NCBI RefSeq assembly: GCF_010211755.1
Contig: NZ_PDWR01000010.1
Coordinates: forward strand, 1 to 64,000
Source of the DNA: Pseudoxanthomonas sangjuensis
GTDB lineage: Bacteria > Pseudomonadota > Gammaproteobacteria > Xanthomonadales > Xanthomonadaceae
Direction: 5' to 3'
DNA: 64,000 bases
In this document: one piece after another, positions 8,531 to 17,645 of the stretch
Layout: each line of letters begins with the position of its first letter
Position numbering within the stretch: position 1 is the first letter of the stretch
Notes under the pieces: generated by a model
The model's input: only the letters and a program-made list of their open reading frames with translations
What the model was told of the DNA's origin: nothing
Database searches by the model: none
Position numbers and translations under genes: made by a program

Positions 8531-10489
8531 ATGGATGTCCGTCCTGTGCGATTCGTAGCCCGACTCGGTTTGCTGCTCTGCTTGGCTTGGGCGTTTGGTG
8601 TGGCAGTGGCCGCCGAACCCGCTAACCCGCGCCAGACCTGGCAACTGCTGGATTACATCGCCGTGGACTACGCCGGCGCGGTGCAGGACGGGCAGGTGGT
8701 GGCGCCGGCGGAGTACGCCGAGATGCGCGAGTTCGCCGCGACCGTGCGAACGCAGCTGTCGGCGCTGCCGGCAACCCCGGCCCAGACTGAGCTGATCGCG
8801 CAAGCTGATCAGCTGGTGGCGACCGTGGAGGCCAAGGCCGAGGCGCAACAGGTCGCCGCGGCCGCCCACCAGTTGGCCGACGCCCTGCTCAAGAGCTATC
8901 CCATCGCGGCGGTGCCTTCGACGCCGCCCGACCCGGGCCGGGCCGCGCCGCTGTACGCACAGCAATGTGCCGGTTGCCATGGCGCCTCGGGTCGGGGTGA
9001 TGGTCCGGTGGCGGCCAGCCTGAATCCGCCCCCGATCAACTTCACCGACACCGATCGCGCGGCACGCCGTAGCCCGCTGGCGCTGTACCAGGCGATCTCG
9101 CAGGGCATCCAGGGCACGGCCATGACGGGCTTCTCGCAGCTGTCGGAAACCGACCGTTGGGCGCTGGCGTTCTACGTCGGTGGCCTGGCGTATCCCGAAG
9201 AGGCGCGAGCGAAAGGCGAGGCCCTGTGGCGCGATAGCGGGGTACTGTATCGCCAGATTCCGACTCTTGAATCACTGACCCAGACCAGCGAAGCGGATCT
9301 CGCTGCCTCGCTCGGTGAAGCCCAGCAGGCCCGGGCGATCATCGCGTACCTGCGTTCGCAGCCGCGGGCGGTCACGACCCATGTCGTGGATGCGAAGGAT
9401 GACCCGTTCGCACTGGCGCGCCAGCGCCTCGCCGGCAGCGTGCAGGCCTTTGCGGCGGGCGACGCCACACAGGCCAAGGCCTTGGCTCTCTCGGCGTATC
9501 TGGATGGGGTCGAGCCGGTCGAGCCGACGCTGGCGGCCCGCGATGGCGCCCTGATGCGCGAAATCGAAACCGCCATGAGCGAGTATCGCGCGCAACTCGG
9601 GCGGAACACGCCAACGACCGAAGTGAAGGGGCAGGCCGACCGGATCAGTAGCTTGTTCGATCGTGCCACCAGCGTGCTGCGGGATAGTCACACCGACAGC
9701 ACGACCGCCTTCCTGGGCAGCTTCACCATCCTGCTGCGCGAGGGCCTGGAGGCCTTGCTGATCGTGATCGGCATGATCGCCTTCCTGCGCAAGGCGGAGC
9801 GCCGCGAAGTGCTGCCTTACGTGCACGCCGGTTGGATCGGCGCCTTGCTGGCCGGCGTGGTGACTTGGGCGATCGCCACCTATCTGGTCGGCGTCAGCGG
9901 CGCCAACCGCGAGGTCACGGAAGGCCTGTCCGCGCTGTTCGCGGCGATCGTGCTGCTCAGCGTTGGGATCTGGATGCATCAGAAGAGTCTGGCGGGCCGC
10001 TGGCAGCAGTACCTCCACGCCAAGATGTCGGCGGCGCTGACACGGCGTTCGGCGATCTTCCTGTTCTCGCTGGCCTTCATCGCGGTCTACCGCGAGGTGT
10101 TCGAGACGATCCTGTTCTTCATCGCCATGTGGAGCGAACACAACGGTGGTGCGATCGTCGCCGGATTGGTGGCTGGCAGCGCCGCGCTTGCGGCGATCGC
10201 CTACTGGATGCTGCGGATGAGCAAGCGCCTGCCGATCAGCCAGTTCTTCTCCATCAGTTCGATCCTGATTGCGGTGCTCGCCGTCGTGCTGGTGGGCAAG
10301 GGCATCGCCGCGCTGCAGGAGGCGGGCTGGATTGGGCAGGCGCTGGTCGCCGTGCCGCGGATCGATTGGCTCGGCGTCTATCCGTCCTGGCAATCGTTGA
10401 CGGCCCAGATCGTGGTTGCCGTGATCGCGGTCGGCGGCTTCTATCTCAATGCCCGTTCTTCGCGTGCCCTAGCGCGCGCCGCCAAGTGA
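8531..10489 (+). CDS. Cytochrome c/FTR1-family metal permease (PbrT-like)
   Basis: A 652-residue membrane protein, first gene of the metal operon. A signal peptide is followed by a periplasmic region with a cytochrome c site CAGCH (about residues 146-150). The C-terminal half is a multi-helix FTR1 permease with two REGLE-type metal motifs: REGLE near 403 and REVFE near 521. Fusions of this kind include bacterial iron permeases and PbrT, a lead-uptake protein of pbr operons; the divergent MerR gene fits that arrangement. I chose ATG 8531 because the signal peptide starts cleanly there; GTG 8507 is an alternative. Transport of a divalent metal is likely; the metal is not resolved. Confidence 0.85.
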   Translation: MDVRPVRFVARLGLLLCLAWAFGVAVAAEPANPRQTWQLLDYIAVDYAGAVQDGQVVAPAEYAEMREFAATVRTQLSALPATPAQTELIAQADQLVATVEAKAEAQQVAAAAHQLADALLKSYPIAAVPSTPPDPGRAAPLYAQQCAGCHGASGRGDGPVAASLNPPPINFTDTDRAARRSPLALYQAISQGIQGTAMTGFSQLSETDRWALAFYVGGLAYPEEARAKGEALWRDSGVLYRQIPTLESLTQTSEADLAASLGEAQQARAIIAYLRSQPRAVTTHVVDAKDDPFALARQRLAGSVQAFAAGDATQAKALALSAYLDGVEPVEPTLAARDGALMREIETAMSEYRAQLGRNTPTTEVKGQADRISSLFDRATSVLRDSHTDSTTAFLGSFTILLREGLEALLIVIGMIAFLRKAERREVLPYVHAGWIGALLAGVVTWAIATYLVGVSGANREVTEGLSALFAAIVLLSVGIWMHQKSLAGRWQQYLHAKMSAALTRRSAIFLFSLAFIAVYREVFETILFFIAMWSEHNGGAIVAGLVAGSAALAAIAYWMLRMSKRLPISQFFSISSILIAVLAVVLVGKGIAALQEAGWIGQALVAVPRIDWLGVYPSWQSLTAQIVVAVIAVGGFYLNARSSRALARAAK

Positions 10490-10499
10490 GGATCTTTCG

Positions 10500-11201
10500 A
10501 TGAGCGATTGTGGTTGCCACGACACCGCCGCCACGCTGAGCAGGAACAGCGACAATGCCCGTCGTCGGGTGTTGTGGGTTGTGCTGGCGATCAACGTGTT
10601 GTTGTTCGTTGGTGAGTTCAGCGCCGGTTGGTGGGCCGACTCCAGTGCATTGCAGGCCGATTCGCTCGACAGCCTGGGCGATGCGTTGGTCTATATCCTG
10701 AGCTTGTGGGTGATCGGCGGAACGCTGCGGCAACGAACCAAGGCCGTGTTTCTCAAGGGCGGCATCCAGGCGCTATTCGGCCTTGCAGTGCTGGTCGAGG
10801 TTGGGCGTCGCGCATGGTTGGGGGCCGAGCCCGTCGCACCGATCATGGCGATCGCCGCGAGCATCGCGCTTGTGGGTAATTTGATCTGCTTTGGGTTGCT
10901 GACACGCTTTCGCAGTGACGACATGAACATGCGCTCGGTCTGGCTATGCTCGCGCAATGACCTGGTCAATAACGTCGGCGTGATCGCAGCAGCAGGACTG
11001 GTGAAGTGGTTCGACAGCCCATGGCCGGACTTGCTGATTGGCCTGCTGGTCGCCGTGCTGTTCCTGCGCACGGCGGCCCATGTCCTCACGGGGGCATGGC
11101 AGGATTGGCACCGTCCGGAGTCTGTGGTTGTCACCCAGCCGTCATCGTGTGGCGCGCGGCGTTCCGCCACACCCGACGCTGCCGCCAACCGTCGCGGATG
11201 A
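10500..11201 (+). CDS. Cation diffusion facilitator (CDF) metal transporter
   Basis: A 233-residue inner-membrane protein with a Cys/His-rich start (MSDCGCHD), about six helices and CDF metal-site residues: Asp-rich LQADSLDSLGDAL in helix 2 and SRNDLVNNVGV in helix 5. CDF proteins export divalent metals in exchange for protons. The usual large cytoplasmic C-terminal domain is short or absent. It lies eleven bases after the permease and its stop overlaps the next start (ATGA). It probably removes from the cytoplasm the metal sensed by the MerR protein. Confidence 0.88.
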   Translation: MSDCGCHDTAATLSRNSDNARRRVLWVVLAINVLLFVGEFSAGWWADSSALQADSLDSLGDALVYILSLWVIGGTLRQRTKAVFLKGGIQALFGLAVLVEVGRRAWLGAEPVAPIMAIAASIALVGNLICFGLLTRFRSDDMNMRSVWLCSRNDLVNNVGVIAAAGLVKWFDSPWPDLLIGLLVAVLFLRTAAHVLTGAWQDWHRPESVVVTQPSSCGARRSATPDAAANRRG

Positions 11202-11623
11202 AATTTCATAACGTCCAGCCGGGTGTGTATTGTGCGCGGGTGACTTCGGCCGCCTCCCGTACCTTGCTCGCCCGCCTGCGCGCTTCCACGCGGCTGGCGG
11301 TATTGGTGTTGCTGATCTTCGCCATGAAGATTGGCGCTGCGGCCGCCTGCGTCAAACACGATTTTGCCGACCTGGGCTTCGGCACGGATGGCAGCCATGC
11401 CGTGGCGGTGAAAGCATCGCCGCTGGATAGCGGTAATGACGATTCCACTAAGCTCAAGCTCGGGCATGCCGCTTGCAGCCACTGCGGTTGCCATCATGCT
11501 GCAGCCATGGTGCCGGATACGCAGGTCGTGATTGTGCTCGTGCCACAGGCGCTGCCTATGCGTACGTCCGGGTTGCCGCCCAGCGCGTCGCAACCCTTGG
11601 AGCTGAGGCCGCCGATCGCCTGA
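11198..11623 (+). CDS. CzcI-like small metal-binding protein
   Basis: A 141-residue protein starting at ATG 11198, overlapping the CDF stop. A hydrophobic segment (about residues 30-48) acts as a signal or anchor, followed by a secreted part with ACVKHDF and a metal-binding CSHCGCHH motif. Small Cys/His-rich periplasmic proteins encoded just before czcC (CzcI) modulate CzcCBA expression or activity in Cupriavidus. Assignment is by position, size and composition. Confidence 0.65.
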   Translation: MKFHNVQPGVYCARVTSAASRTLLARLRASTRLAVLVLLIFAMKIGAAAACVKHDFADLGFGTDGSHAVAVKASPLDSGNDDSTKLKLGHAACSHCGCHHAAAMVPDTQVVIVLVPQALPMRTSGLPPSASQPLELRPPIA

Positions 11624-11687
11624 GTCAGGTGTTATGCCCCTTGGGCGCGGAGCGCCCGAGGACACCGTCGACTCAGAGGATCCTCCA

Positions 11688-12968
11688 ATGCATTTTGTTC
11701 GTTCGCCGCGACGACGTCGCGTCGCGCGGCTGGCCGTCCTGGCCCTGGCAGCAAGCTTGCTGTCGGGCTTGGCCGTGGCCGCCCAATCTCCCGAGACACA
11801 GGCCCCCGCCGCGCTTCGCAACGCGCTGCAGGCCGCCTGGCAACACCATCCCAGTTATCGTGCCACCGAAGCGCAACTGGCCGCGGCGCGTGCCCGGTTC
11901 GATGCAGCCGGACAGCCGCTCTACAACCCCGAAGTTGAGTTGGCTGGTGACGATGAAGGCCCGGATCGCACCACGACCGCGGGCCTCAACCTCACGCTCG
12001 ATCTGAGCGGCAAGCGCCGCGTGCGTCGCGAAGCGGCCGCCGCTCGGGTCGATCAAGCCACCGCTGAGGCAAAGCTGCGTCGCCGCGATTTCGCCAAACA
12101 GTGGTTCGCCAGTTGGGCGGAGTTGCAGACGATGCAGCAACGCGTGCGTACCGGTGAACGCCGATTGGCGTTGGTGACGCGCTTCGGCGATTTGGCGCAA
12201 AAGCAGTTTGCGGCCGCCGACATTTCCGGGTTGGAACGCGACTTGGCGCTGCTGGCCCGCGATGAGGCGCAGGCCGAGCAGTCGCAACTCGTCGCCGAAC
12301 AGGCGGAGGCCGAGGCGCGTTTCCGCGCGGTCGGCGGCTTACCGGAACTCCTGGCGAGCCTGGCGCTGCCCAGCAATGCATTGCCACCGCCGACGGCGCC
12401 CCAAACCGGCATCGAACAGTTGCCCGATTGGCAAGCCGCACAAGCTGCTGCGCTCGCCGCCGAACGCGAAGTCACCGTCGCCCGTCGCAACCGCATCGCC
12501 GATCCCACCGTGGGCGTGCGCGGAGGACGTATCGACTACGGCAATGTGCAGGACAACGTGATCGGCGTGTCGCTCAGCATCCCGCTCTTCGTGCGCAATT
12601 CGTATCGCGCCGAAGTGGTAGCGGCCCAAGCCGATGCGGATGTCGCGGTCGCGGAAGCCGAACGCGTGCGCGTCGAACTGGATGCCGATCGCCGCCGCGC
12701 CATCGACAGCTACGCCGCTGCGCAATCGGCCTGGTCGCGCTGGCAGGCGAGCCGCGGCACGGATGTGGAGCGTCGCGCCAATCTGCTGGAAAAGCTCTGG
12801 CGTGAAGGCGAGCTATCCACCGCCGACTACCTGCTGCAGCTCAAACAGACCCTCGACACGCAGCTCGCCGGCGCCGAACTTGAAGCGCGCCTGTGGCGCA
12901 GCTACGCCGACTACCTCGCCGCCACCGGACAGCTCGAGCGCTGGGCCGGCCTGGAGGGCACCCCATGA
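11688..12968 (+). CDS. czcC: CzcC-type outer-membrane efflux channel
   Basis: A 426-residue TolC-family protein. ATG 11688 is chosen because an AGAGGA ribosome site precedes it and a basic, then hydrophobic signal peptide follows. Long Ala/Arg/Glu-rich helical repeats and a short beta segment (GVSLSIPLFVRNSY) are typical of outer-membrane factors that form a trimeric exit duct. It works with CzcB and CzcA to move Co, Zn, Cd or similar ions across both membranes. Its stop overlaps the czcB start (ATGA). Confidence 0.9.
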   Translation: MHFVRSPRRRRVARLAVLALAASLLSGLAVAAQSPETQAPAALRNALQAAWQHHPSYRATEAQLAAARARFDAAGQPLYNPEVELAGDDEGPDRTTTAGLNLTLDLSGKRRVRREAAAARVDQATAEAKLRRRDFAKQWFASWAELQTMQQRVRTGERRLALVTRFGDLAQKQFAAADISGLERDLALLARDEAQAEQSQLVAEQAEAEARFRAVGGLPELLASLALPSNALPPPTAPQTGIEQLPDWQAAQAAALAAEREVTVARRNRIADPTVGVRGGRIDYGNVQDNVIGVSLSIPLFVRNSYRAEVVAAQADADVAVAEAERVRVELDADRRRAIDSYAAAQSAWSRWQASRGTDVERRANLLEKLWREGELSTADYLLQLKQTLDTQLAGAELEARLWRSYADYLAATGQLERWAGLEGTP

Positions 12969-14125
12969 GAGAGATTTCGATGACCCCGTTCCGTCTGATG
13001 TCCCCGTTGCTCGCAGCGGCGTTGCTGCTTGCCCTGGCCGCATGTTCCAAGTCCCCCTCGACCGAGTCGACCGCAACCGAAGCCGAGAGCGCTGAAGCGC
13101 CTGCCGAAAGCGAAGCCGGCATCGCGCCCGTCAAGCTCGATGCCGCAGCTATGAAAGCGGCCGGCATCGTCGTGCAGGCGTTGCAACCCGCTTCGATGAG
13201 CGAACAGCTGCGTGCGCCCGGTGAAGTGCTCGACAATGCCTACGGCACGGCGCTGATCACGCCCAGCGTCGAAGCCCTGGTCGTGCGGCGACATGCCAAG
13301 CTCGGTGACGAAGTGCGTACTGGTACACCGCTGGTGACGTTGTCCAGCGTCGAGGTCGCCAATGCCCAGGCAGAGTTGCGCATCGCCGAACAGGAATGGC
13401 GTCGCGTGTCCGCGCTTGGCCGTGAGGCCGTGTCCGGGCGCCGCATCAACGAGGCGCAGGTCGCGCTCGATCGCGCCCGCGCCACCGCGCAGGCGTACGG
13501 CTTGCCGGGTACGGCGGCCGGGCGCAGCAACGGCCAGTTCACGTTGACCGCGCCGCATGCAGGACGCATCACCGAGGATGCGGTCGTCATCGGCGAAAAG
13601 ATCGAGCCGGGCAAGACGCTGTTCCGCCTGGTCGACGAATCGGTGGTCTGGGTCGATGCCAAGTTGCCGTCCGGGATCGTCCCGCGCATCACGCCTGGCA
13701 CGGAAGCAACGGTCGTATTCAACGGCGAACGCCTGACGGGCACCGTCCAGCACCCCGCGCATCGCACCTCGGACGCGACCCGCAACGCGGTGGTGCGCAT
13801 CGAGGTGCCCAACAAAGGCGACCAGCTGCATAGCGGCGATTACGTCGATGTGTTCTTTGAAGCCAGCGACGCCGCCAATGGAAAGAGCCCTGCTGCGACG
13901 GTCGTGTCAGTACCGACCGACGCGGTGGTGCAGTTGGAAGGCGACACGGTCGTGTTCCGCCGCAACGCAGCCGGTGCGCTGGAACCGACGCCGGTTCGCA
14001 CCGGTGAGGCGATCGGTGATCGGACCGTCATCCGCGAAGGCCTCAAGCCCGGCGACGCCGTCGTGGTCGAAGGCGCCTTTGCGGTCAAGGCGCAGATGCT
14101 CAAGTCGCAGCTGGGGGAAGAGTGA
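12965..14125 (+). CDS. czcB: CzcB-type periplasmic adaptor lipoprotein
   Basis: A 386-residue membrane fusion protein starting at ATG 12965, coupled to czcC. A lipoprotein signal ends at LALAAC (Cys near residue 24). Then follow a low-complexity Glu/Ala linker, a short helical hairpin, lipoyl and beta-barrel domains (LTAPHAGRITEDAVVIGEKI; WVDAKLPSGIVPRITPG) and a membrane-proximal domain. It bridges the pump and the outer channel. No extra metal-binding domain is visible at the ends, unlike the CusB at 23,002. Confidence 0.9.
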   Translation: MREISMTPFRLMSPLLAAALLLALAACSKSPSTESTATEAESAEAPAESEAGIAPVKLDAAAMKAAGIVVQALQPASMSEQLRAPGEVLDNAYGTALITPSVEALVVRRHAKLGDEVRTGTPLVTLSSVEVANAQAELRIAEQEWRRVSALGREAVSGRRINEAQVALDRARATAQAYGLPGTAAGRSNGQFTLTAPHAGRITEDAVVIGEKIEPGKTLFRLVDESVVWVDAKLPSGIVPRITPGTEATVVFNGERLTGTVQHPAHRTSDATRNAVVRIEVPNKGDQLHSGDYVDVFFEASDAANGKSPAATVVSVPTDAVVQLEGDTVVFRRNAAGALEPTPVRTGEAIGDRTVIREGLKPGDAVVVEGAFAVKAQMLKSQLGEE

Positions 14126-14165
14126 TGACCCCTGACGCCAAGCCCGCCTTCGCGGGAGGTGCGCC

Positions 14166-17100
14166 ATGCTGAATCGCCTGGTCGAACTCTCCCTGCGCTA
14201 CAAATTCCTGGTCCTGATCGTGTTCGCGGTCGTCGCCTTCCTTGGCGTCAGCGCGGTACGCAACGTGCCGATCGATGCCTTCCCCGACGTGACGCCGGTC
14301 CAGGTCAATATCTACACCGAGTCCCCTGGTCTGGCCGCCGAGGACGTCGAGCAGTTGCTCACCACGCCGGTGGAGTCGGCGCTGGCCGGGCTGCCCAAGG
14401 TGCAGGAAATCCGCTCGGTCAGCCTGTTCGGGTTGTCGTACGTGTCGGTCTATTTCAAGGACGACATGGACATCTACTTCGCCCGCCAACTGGTCAACGA
14501 ACGCTTGCAGGAAATCGGCGACCGTCTGCCGGAAGGCTACGGCAAGCCGAGCATGGGTCCGAACACGTCGGGCCTGGGACAGGTGTACTGGTACACGGTC
14601 GAACGCGCCCCCGGTGTCACCAAGGATCAGGTCACCGATATGGACCTGCGCACCTGGCAGGAGTGGACCGTGCGTCTGATCCTGCGCACCGCGCCAGGCG
14701 TGGACGACGTCAGTTCCTGGGGCGGTGGTGAACGTCAGTACCAGGTGCAGATCGATCCGCAGCGCCTCTATGCCCGCGGCTTGGGCTTTGGCGACGTAAT
14801 CAACGCGCTCCCCGCCAACAACGGCCAGGTCGGCGGTAACGTGATGGACGTGGGCCGCGAGCAGTTCCTGGTGCGTGGCCTGGGCCTGCTGAAATCGACC
14901 GAAGATATCGGCGCGATCGTGCTCAAGGCCGAGGACGGTGTGCCGGTGTACCTGCGCGACGTGGCGACCGTGGTCGAAGCCCCCGCGCCGCGCTTTGGTG
15001 CGGTGACGCGCGACGGCCAGGAAGTTGTGATGGGCCAAGCACTCGCCCGTATCGGCGAGAACGCCAAGGACGTGGTCGAGGCGGTCAAGGGCAAGCTCGA
15101 TGTGGTGCGCGATGCACTGCCCAAGACCATGGTGCTCAAGCCCATCTACGAGCGCACCGATCTCGTCAACAAGGCGGTGGAGACGGCCGTACGCGCATTG
15201 GTGGAAGGCTCGCTTCTGGTCGCGGTGATCCTGTTCCTGTTCCTTGGAGAGGTCCGCTCGGCGCTGGTGGTGATCGTCACGCTGCCGCTGGCCATGCTGA
15301 TTGCCTTCATTGGTATGGGGCAAGTCGGCTTGTCCGCCAATCTGATGTCACTCGCGGGCCTGGCGATCGGCATCGGCATGATGGTGGACGGCGCGGTGGT
15401 GATGGTCGAGAACGCGTTCCGGATCATGGCCGAGCGATTGGAGCACGGCGAGAAGGTCGACAAGACCTCCGCGGTGCTGGCTGCCGCCAAGGAAGTCGCC
15501 AATCCGATCACCTTCGCGATCGGCATCATCATCGTGGTGTTCCTGCCGCTGTTCTCGCTGGAAGGTCTCGAAGGCAAGATGTTCAAGCCAATGGCCTTCA
15601 ATATCGCCTTCGCCATGGCCGGCTCGCTGATCCTGAGCCTGACCCTGATCCCGGTGTTGGCCTCGATGATCCTCAAGCCCAAGCCGGAGCGTGACACCTG
15701 GCTGGTCGCACGGATCAAGCGCGGTTATCGCCCGCTGCTGGACAAGGCACTGGCACGCAAGCGTGTGGTGGTGGTCAGTGCCGTCGTGGCGCTGGTGGCG
15801 AGCCTCGCGTTGTTCCCGTTCCTCGGCAAGGAGTTCATGCCGCAGCTGCAGGAAGGCTCGATCATGTGGCGGATCACCGGCATCCCGTCGACCTCGCTCA
15901 ACGAATCGATCCGCACCAGCAACACGATCGCGGCGGCGTTCAAGCAGTTCCCCGAGGTCGAGACCACGCTGGCGATGATCGGCCGCGCCGAGAAGGGCGA
16001 GACCGCCGACGTCAACTACATGGAGATCTACACCGCGCTCAAACCCGAGGACGAGTGGAAGTCGGGCCGCGACATCAAGCAACTCGAAGCGGCGATGCAG
16101 GAGACGCTGGAAAAGGTGGTTCCCAACGTGGTGCCCGGTTACACCCAGCCAATTCAGATGCGCGTAGAGGAGTTGATCTCCGGTGTGCGCGCCACGCTGG
16201 CGCTCAAGCTCTACGGCGAAGATTTGGGTGAGCTCGACAAGCTCAGCGGCCGGATCAAGCGCGTGCTGGACAAGGTGCCTGGCGTGGCTGATCTCGCCCT
16301 GGAAGCCAACATCGGCAAGCCGCAGATACGCATCGCGGTCAAGCGCGACGAACTCGCCCGACATGGCATGAACGCCGAGGAGGTGCTCACCATCGTCCGC
16401 AACGGCTTGGGCGGCGAACCGGTGAGCGTATTGCTCGATGGCGTGAAACGCTTCGACATCGCGGTGCGGCTGGATGACGCGACACGCGATTCGGTCGAGT
16501 CCTTGCGCCGCATCCCGTTGCGCACCGCGACCGGCGCCCTAGTGCCGCTGTCGGAGGTCGCCGACATCAACGTGACCGAAGGCTACTCGTTCGTACGCCG
16601 CGAGCAGTTGCAACGCTATGCCGTGATCCAGATGGATGTGCGAGGCCGCGACGTCGATGGCTTCGTCCAGGACGCTGAGGCAGCGATCAAGCAACAGGTG
16701 AAGTTGCCGCCGGGGTACTGGATCGAGTGGGGCGGGGCGTTCGAGAACCAGCAGCGCGCCTTGGCCAAGCTGGCGCTGATCGTGCCGGTCACGATCTTCT
16801 TCATCTTCGTGCTGCTCTATACCGCGTTCAACTCGGTCAAGTACGCCGCGCTGATCCTGGCCAACGTGCCGTTCGCCACCATAGGCGGCCTGCTAGCATT
16901 GTTCGTCACCGGCCAGTACCTGTCGGTGCCTTCGGCGATCGGCTTCATCGCGGTGTTCGGCGTGGCAATGCTCAACGGCATCGTGCTGGTGAGCTTCCTC
17001 AACGAGCTGCGTGAGAAGGGCCTATCGGTGCGCGAGGCGGTGGTGGAGGGCACGGCGCTGCGTCTGCGTCCGGTGCTGATGACCGCGAGTGTGGCGATCC

Positions 17101-17294
17101 TCGGTCTGGTGCCGATGCTGCTCTCGAGCGGTGTTGGCGCGGAAACCCAGCGGCCGTTGGCGACCGTGGTTGTCGGCGGTCTGATCAGCTCGACGCTGCT
17201 CACGTTGATCCTGCTTCCGGTCCTGTACGAATGGCTTGAAAACCGCTCCGACCGCAATGTGGCCGAGCGCAACTCCAGGGAGACCGCGTCATGA
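14166..17294 (+). CDS. czcA: CzcA-type heavy-metal RND efflux pump
   Basis: A 1,042-residue HME-RND permease: twelve helices with two large periplasmic loops, and opening motifs NVPIDAFPDVTPVQV and TESPGLAAEDVEQ. In helix 4, around residues 399-412, the relay motif reads GIGMMVDGAVVMVEN; the second Asp and the Glu are kept but the first Asp of the Czc DFG motif is Gly. This points to a subgroup other than classical Zn/Co CzcA, so the substrate is uncertain. A GGGAGG ribosome site precedes the ATG and its stop overlaps the PII-like gene. Confidence 0.9.
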   Translation: MLNRLVELSLRYKFLVLIVFAVVAFLGVSAVRNVPIDAFPDVTPVQVNIYTESPGLAAEDVEQLLTTPVESALAGLPKVQEIRSVSLFGLSYVSVYFKDDMDIYFARQLVNERLQEIGDRLPEGYGKPSMGPNTSGLGQVYWYTVERAPGVTKDQVTDMDLRTWQEWTVRLILRTAPGVDDVSSWGGGERQYQVQIDPQRLYARGLGFGDVINALPANNGQVGGNVMDVGREQFLVRGLGLLKSTEDIGAIVLKAEDGVPVYLRDVATVVEAPAPRFGAVTRDGQEVVMGQALARIGENAKDVVEAVKGKLDVVRDALPKTMVLKPIYERTDLVNKAVETAVRALVEGSLLVAVILFLFLGEVRSALVVIVTLPLAMLIAFIGMGQVGLSANLMSLAGLAIGIGMMVDGAVVMVENAFRIMAERLEHGEKVDKTSAVLAAAKEVANPITFAIGIIIVVFLPLFSLEGLEGKMFKPMAFNIAFAMAGSLILSLTLIPVLASMILKPKPERDTWLVARIKRGYRPLLDKALARKRVVVVSAVVALVASLALFPFLGKEFMPQLQEGSIMWRITGIPSTSLNESIRTSNTIAAAFKQFPEVETTLAMIGRAEKGETADVNYMEIYTALKPEDEWKSGRDIKQLEAAMQETLEKVVPNVVPGYTQPIQMRVEELISGVRATLALKLYGEDLGELDKLSGRIKRVLDKVPGVADLALEANIGKPQIRIAVKRDELARHGMNAEEVLTIVRNGLGGEPVSVLLDGVKRFDIAVRLDDATRDSVESLRRIPLRTATGALVPLSEVADINVTEGYSFVRREQLQRYAVIQMDVRGRDVDGFVQDAEAAIKQQVKLPPGYWIEWGGAFENQQRALAKLALIVPVTIFFIFVLLYTAFNSVKYAALILANVPFATIGGLLALFVTGQYLSVPSAIGFIAVFGVAMLNGIVLVSFLNELREKGLSVREAVVEGTALRLRPVLMTASVAILGLVPMLLSSGVGAETQRPLATVVVGGLISSTLLTLILLPVLYEWLENRSDRNVAERNSRETAS

Positions 17295-17611
17295 AACAGA
17301 TCAAGGCATTCGTCCACCGCAACCGCGTCTCGGACCTGATCCACGCGCTGGGAGCCGCCGGCTTCCAGCGACTCAGCCTGTTCGACGTGAAAGGCCTGCT
17401 GCGCGCACTCAGTGCGCGCGAGCAGGAGTATTCCGTCGAGTTCGGCGATCAGGTGATCAACGAGGTGCAGATGGAGCTGTTTTGCGAAGACGGTGATGTG
17501 GCCCGAGCGGTTGGGATCTTCCGCCAAGTCGGACACACGGGTCGGCCTGACGCCGGCTGGGTCTATGTCAGCCCGGTCGAACAGGCGCTTGCGATCGATG
17601 GCGCCGTGTAG
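17291..17611 (+). CDS. PII-like regulatory protein of the czc operon
   Basis: A 106-residue protein with the ferredoxin-like start of PII-type trimers (MKQIKAFVHRNRVSDLIHAL) and a short T-loop region. PII-like proteins occur next to heavy-metal RND pumps, where they may bind nucleotides or metal and tune transport; their role is poorly defined. It starts inside the czcA stop codon (ATGA), so the two are translationally coupled. The Tyr of the classical PII uridylylation loop is not evident, which argues against a nitrogen role. Confidence 0.8.
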   Translation: MKQIKAFVHRNRVSDLIHALGAAGFQRLSLFDVKGLLRALSAREQEYSVEFGDQVINEVQMELFCEDGDVARAVGIFRQVGHTGRPDAGWVYVSPVEQALAIDGAV

Positions 17612-17645
17612 CGGCGTTGCATAGACCCGGTTGAGGATCAGACAC

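Noticed and set aside
14100-15323. Long antisense open frames across czcA and elsewhere in the metal cargo
   Set aside because: No conserved motifs or ribosome sites; expected by chance at this GC content.
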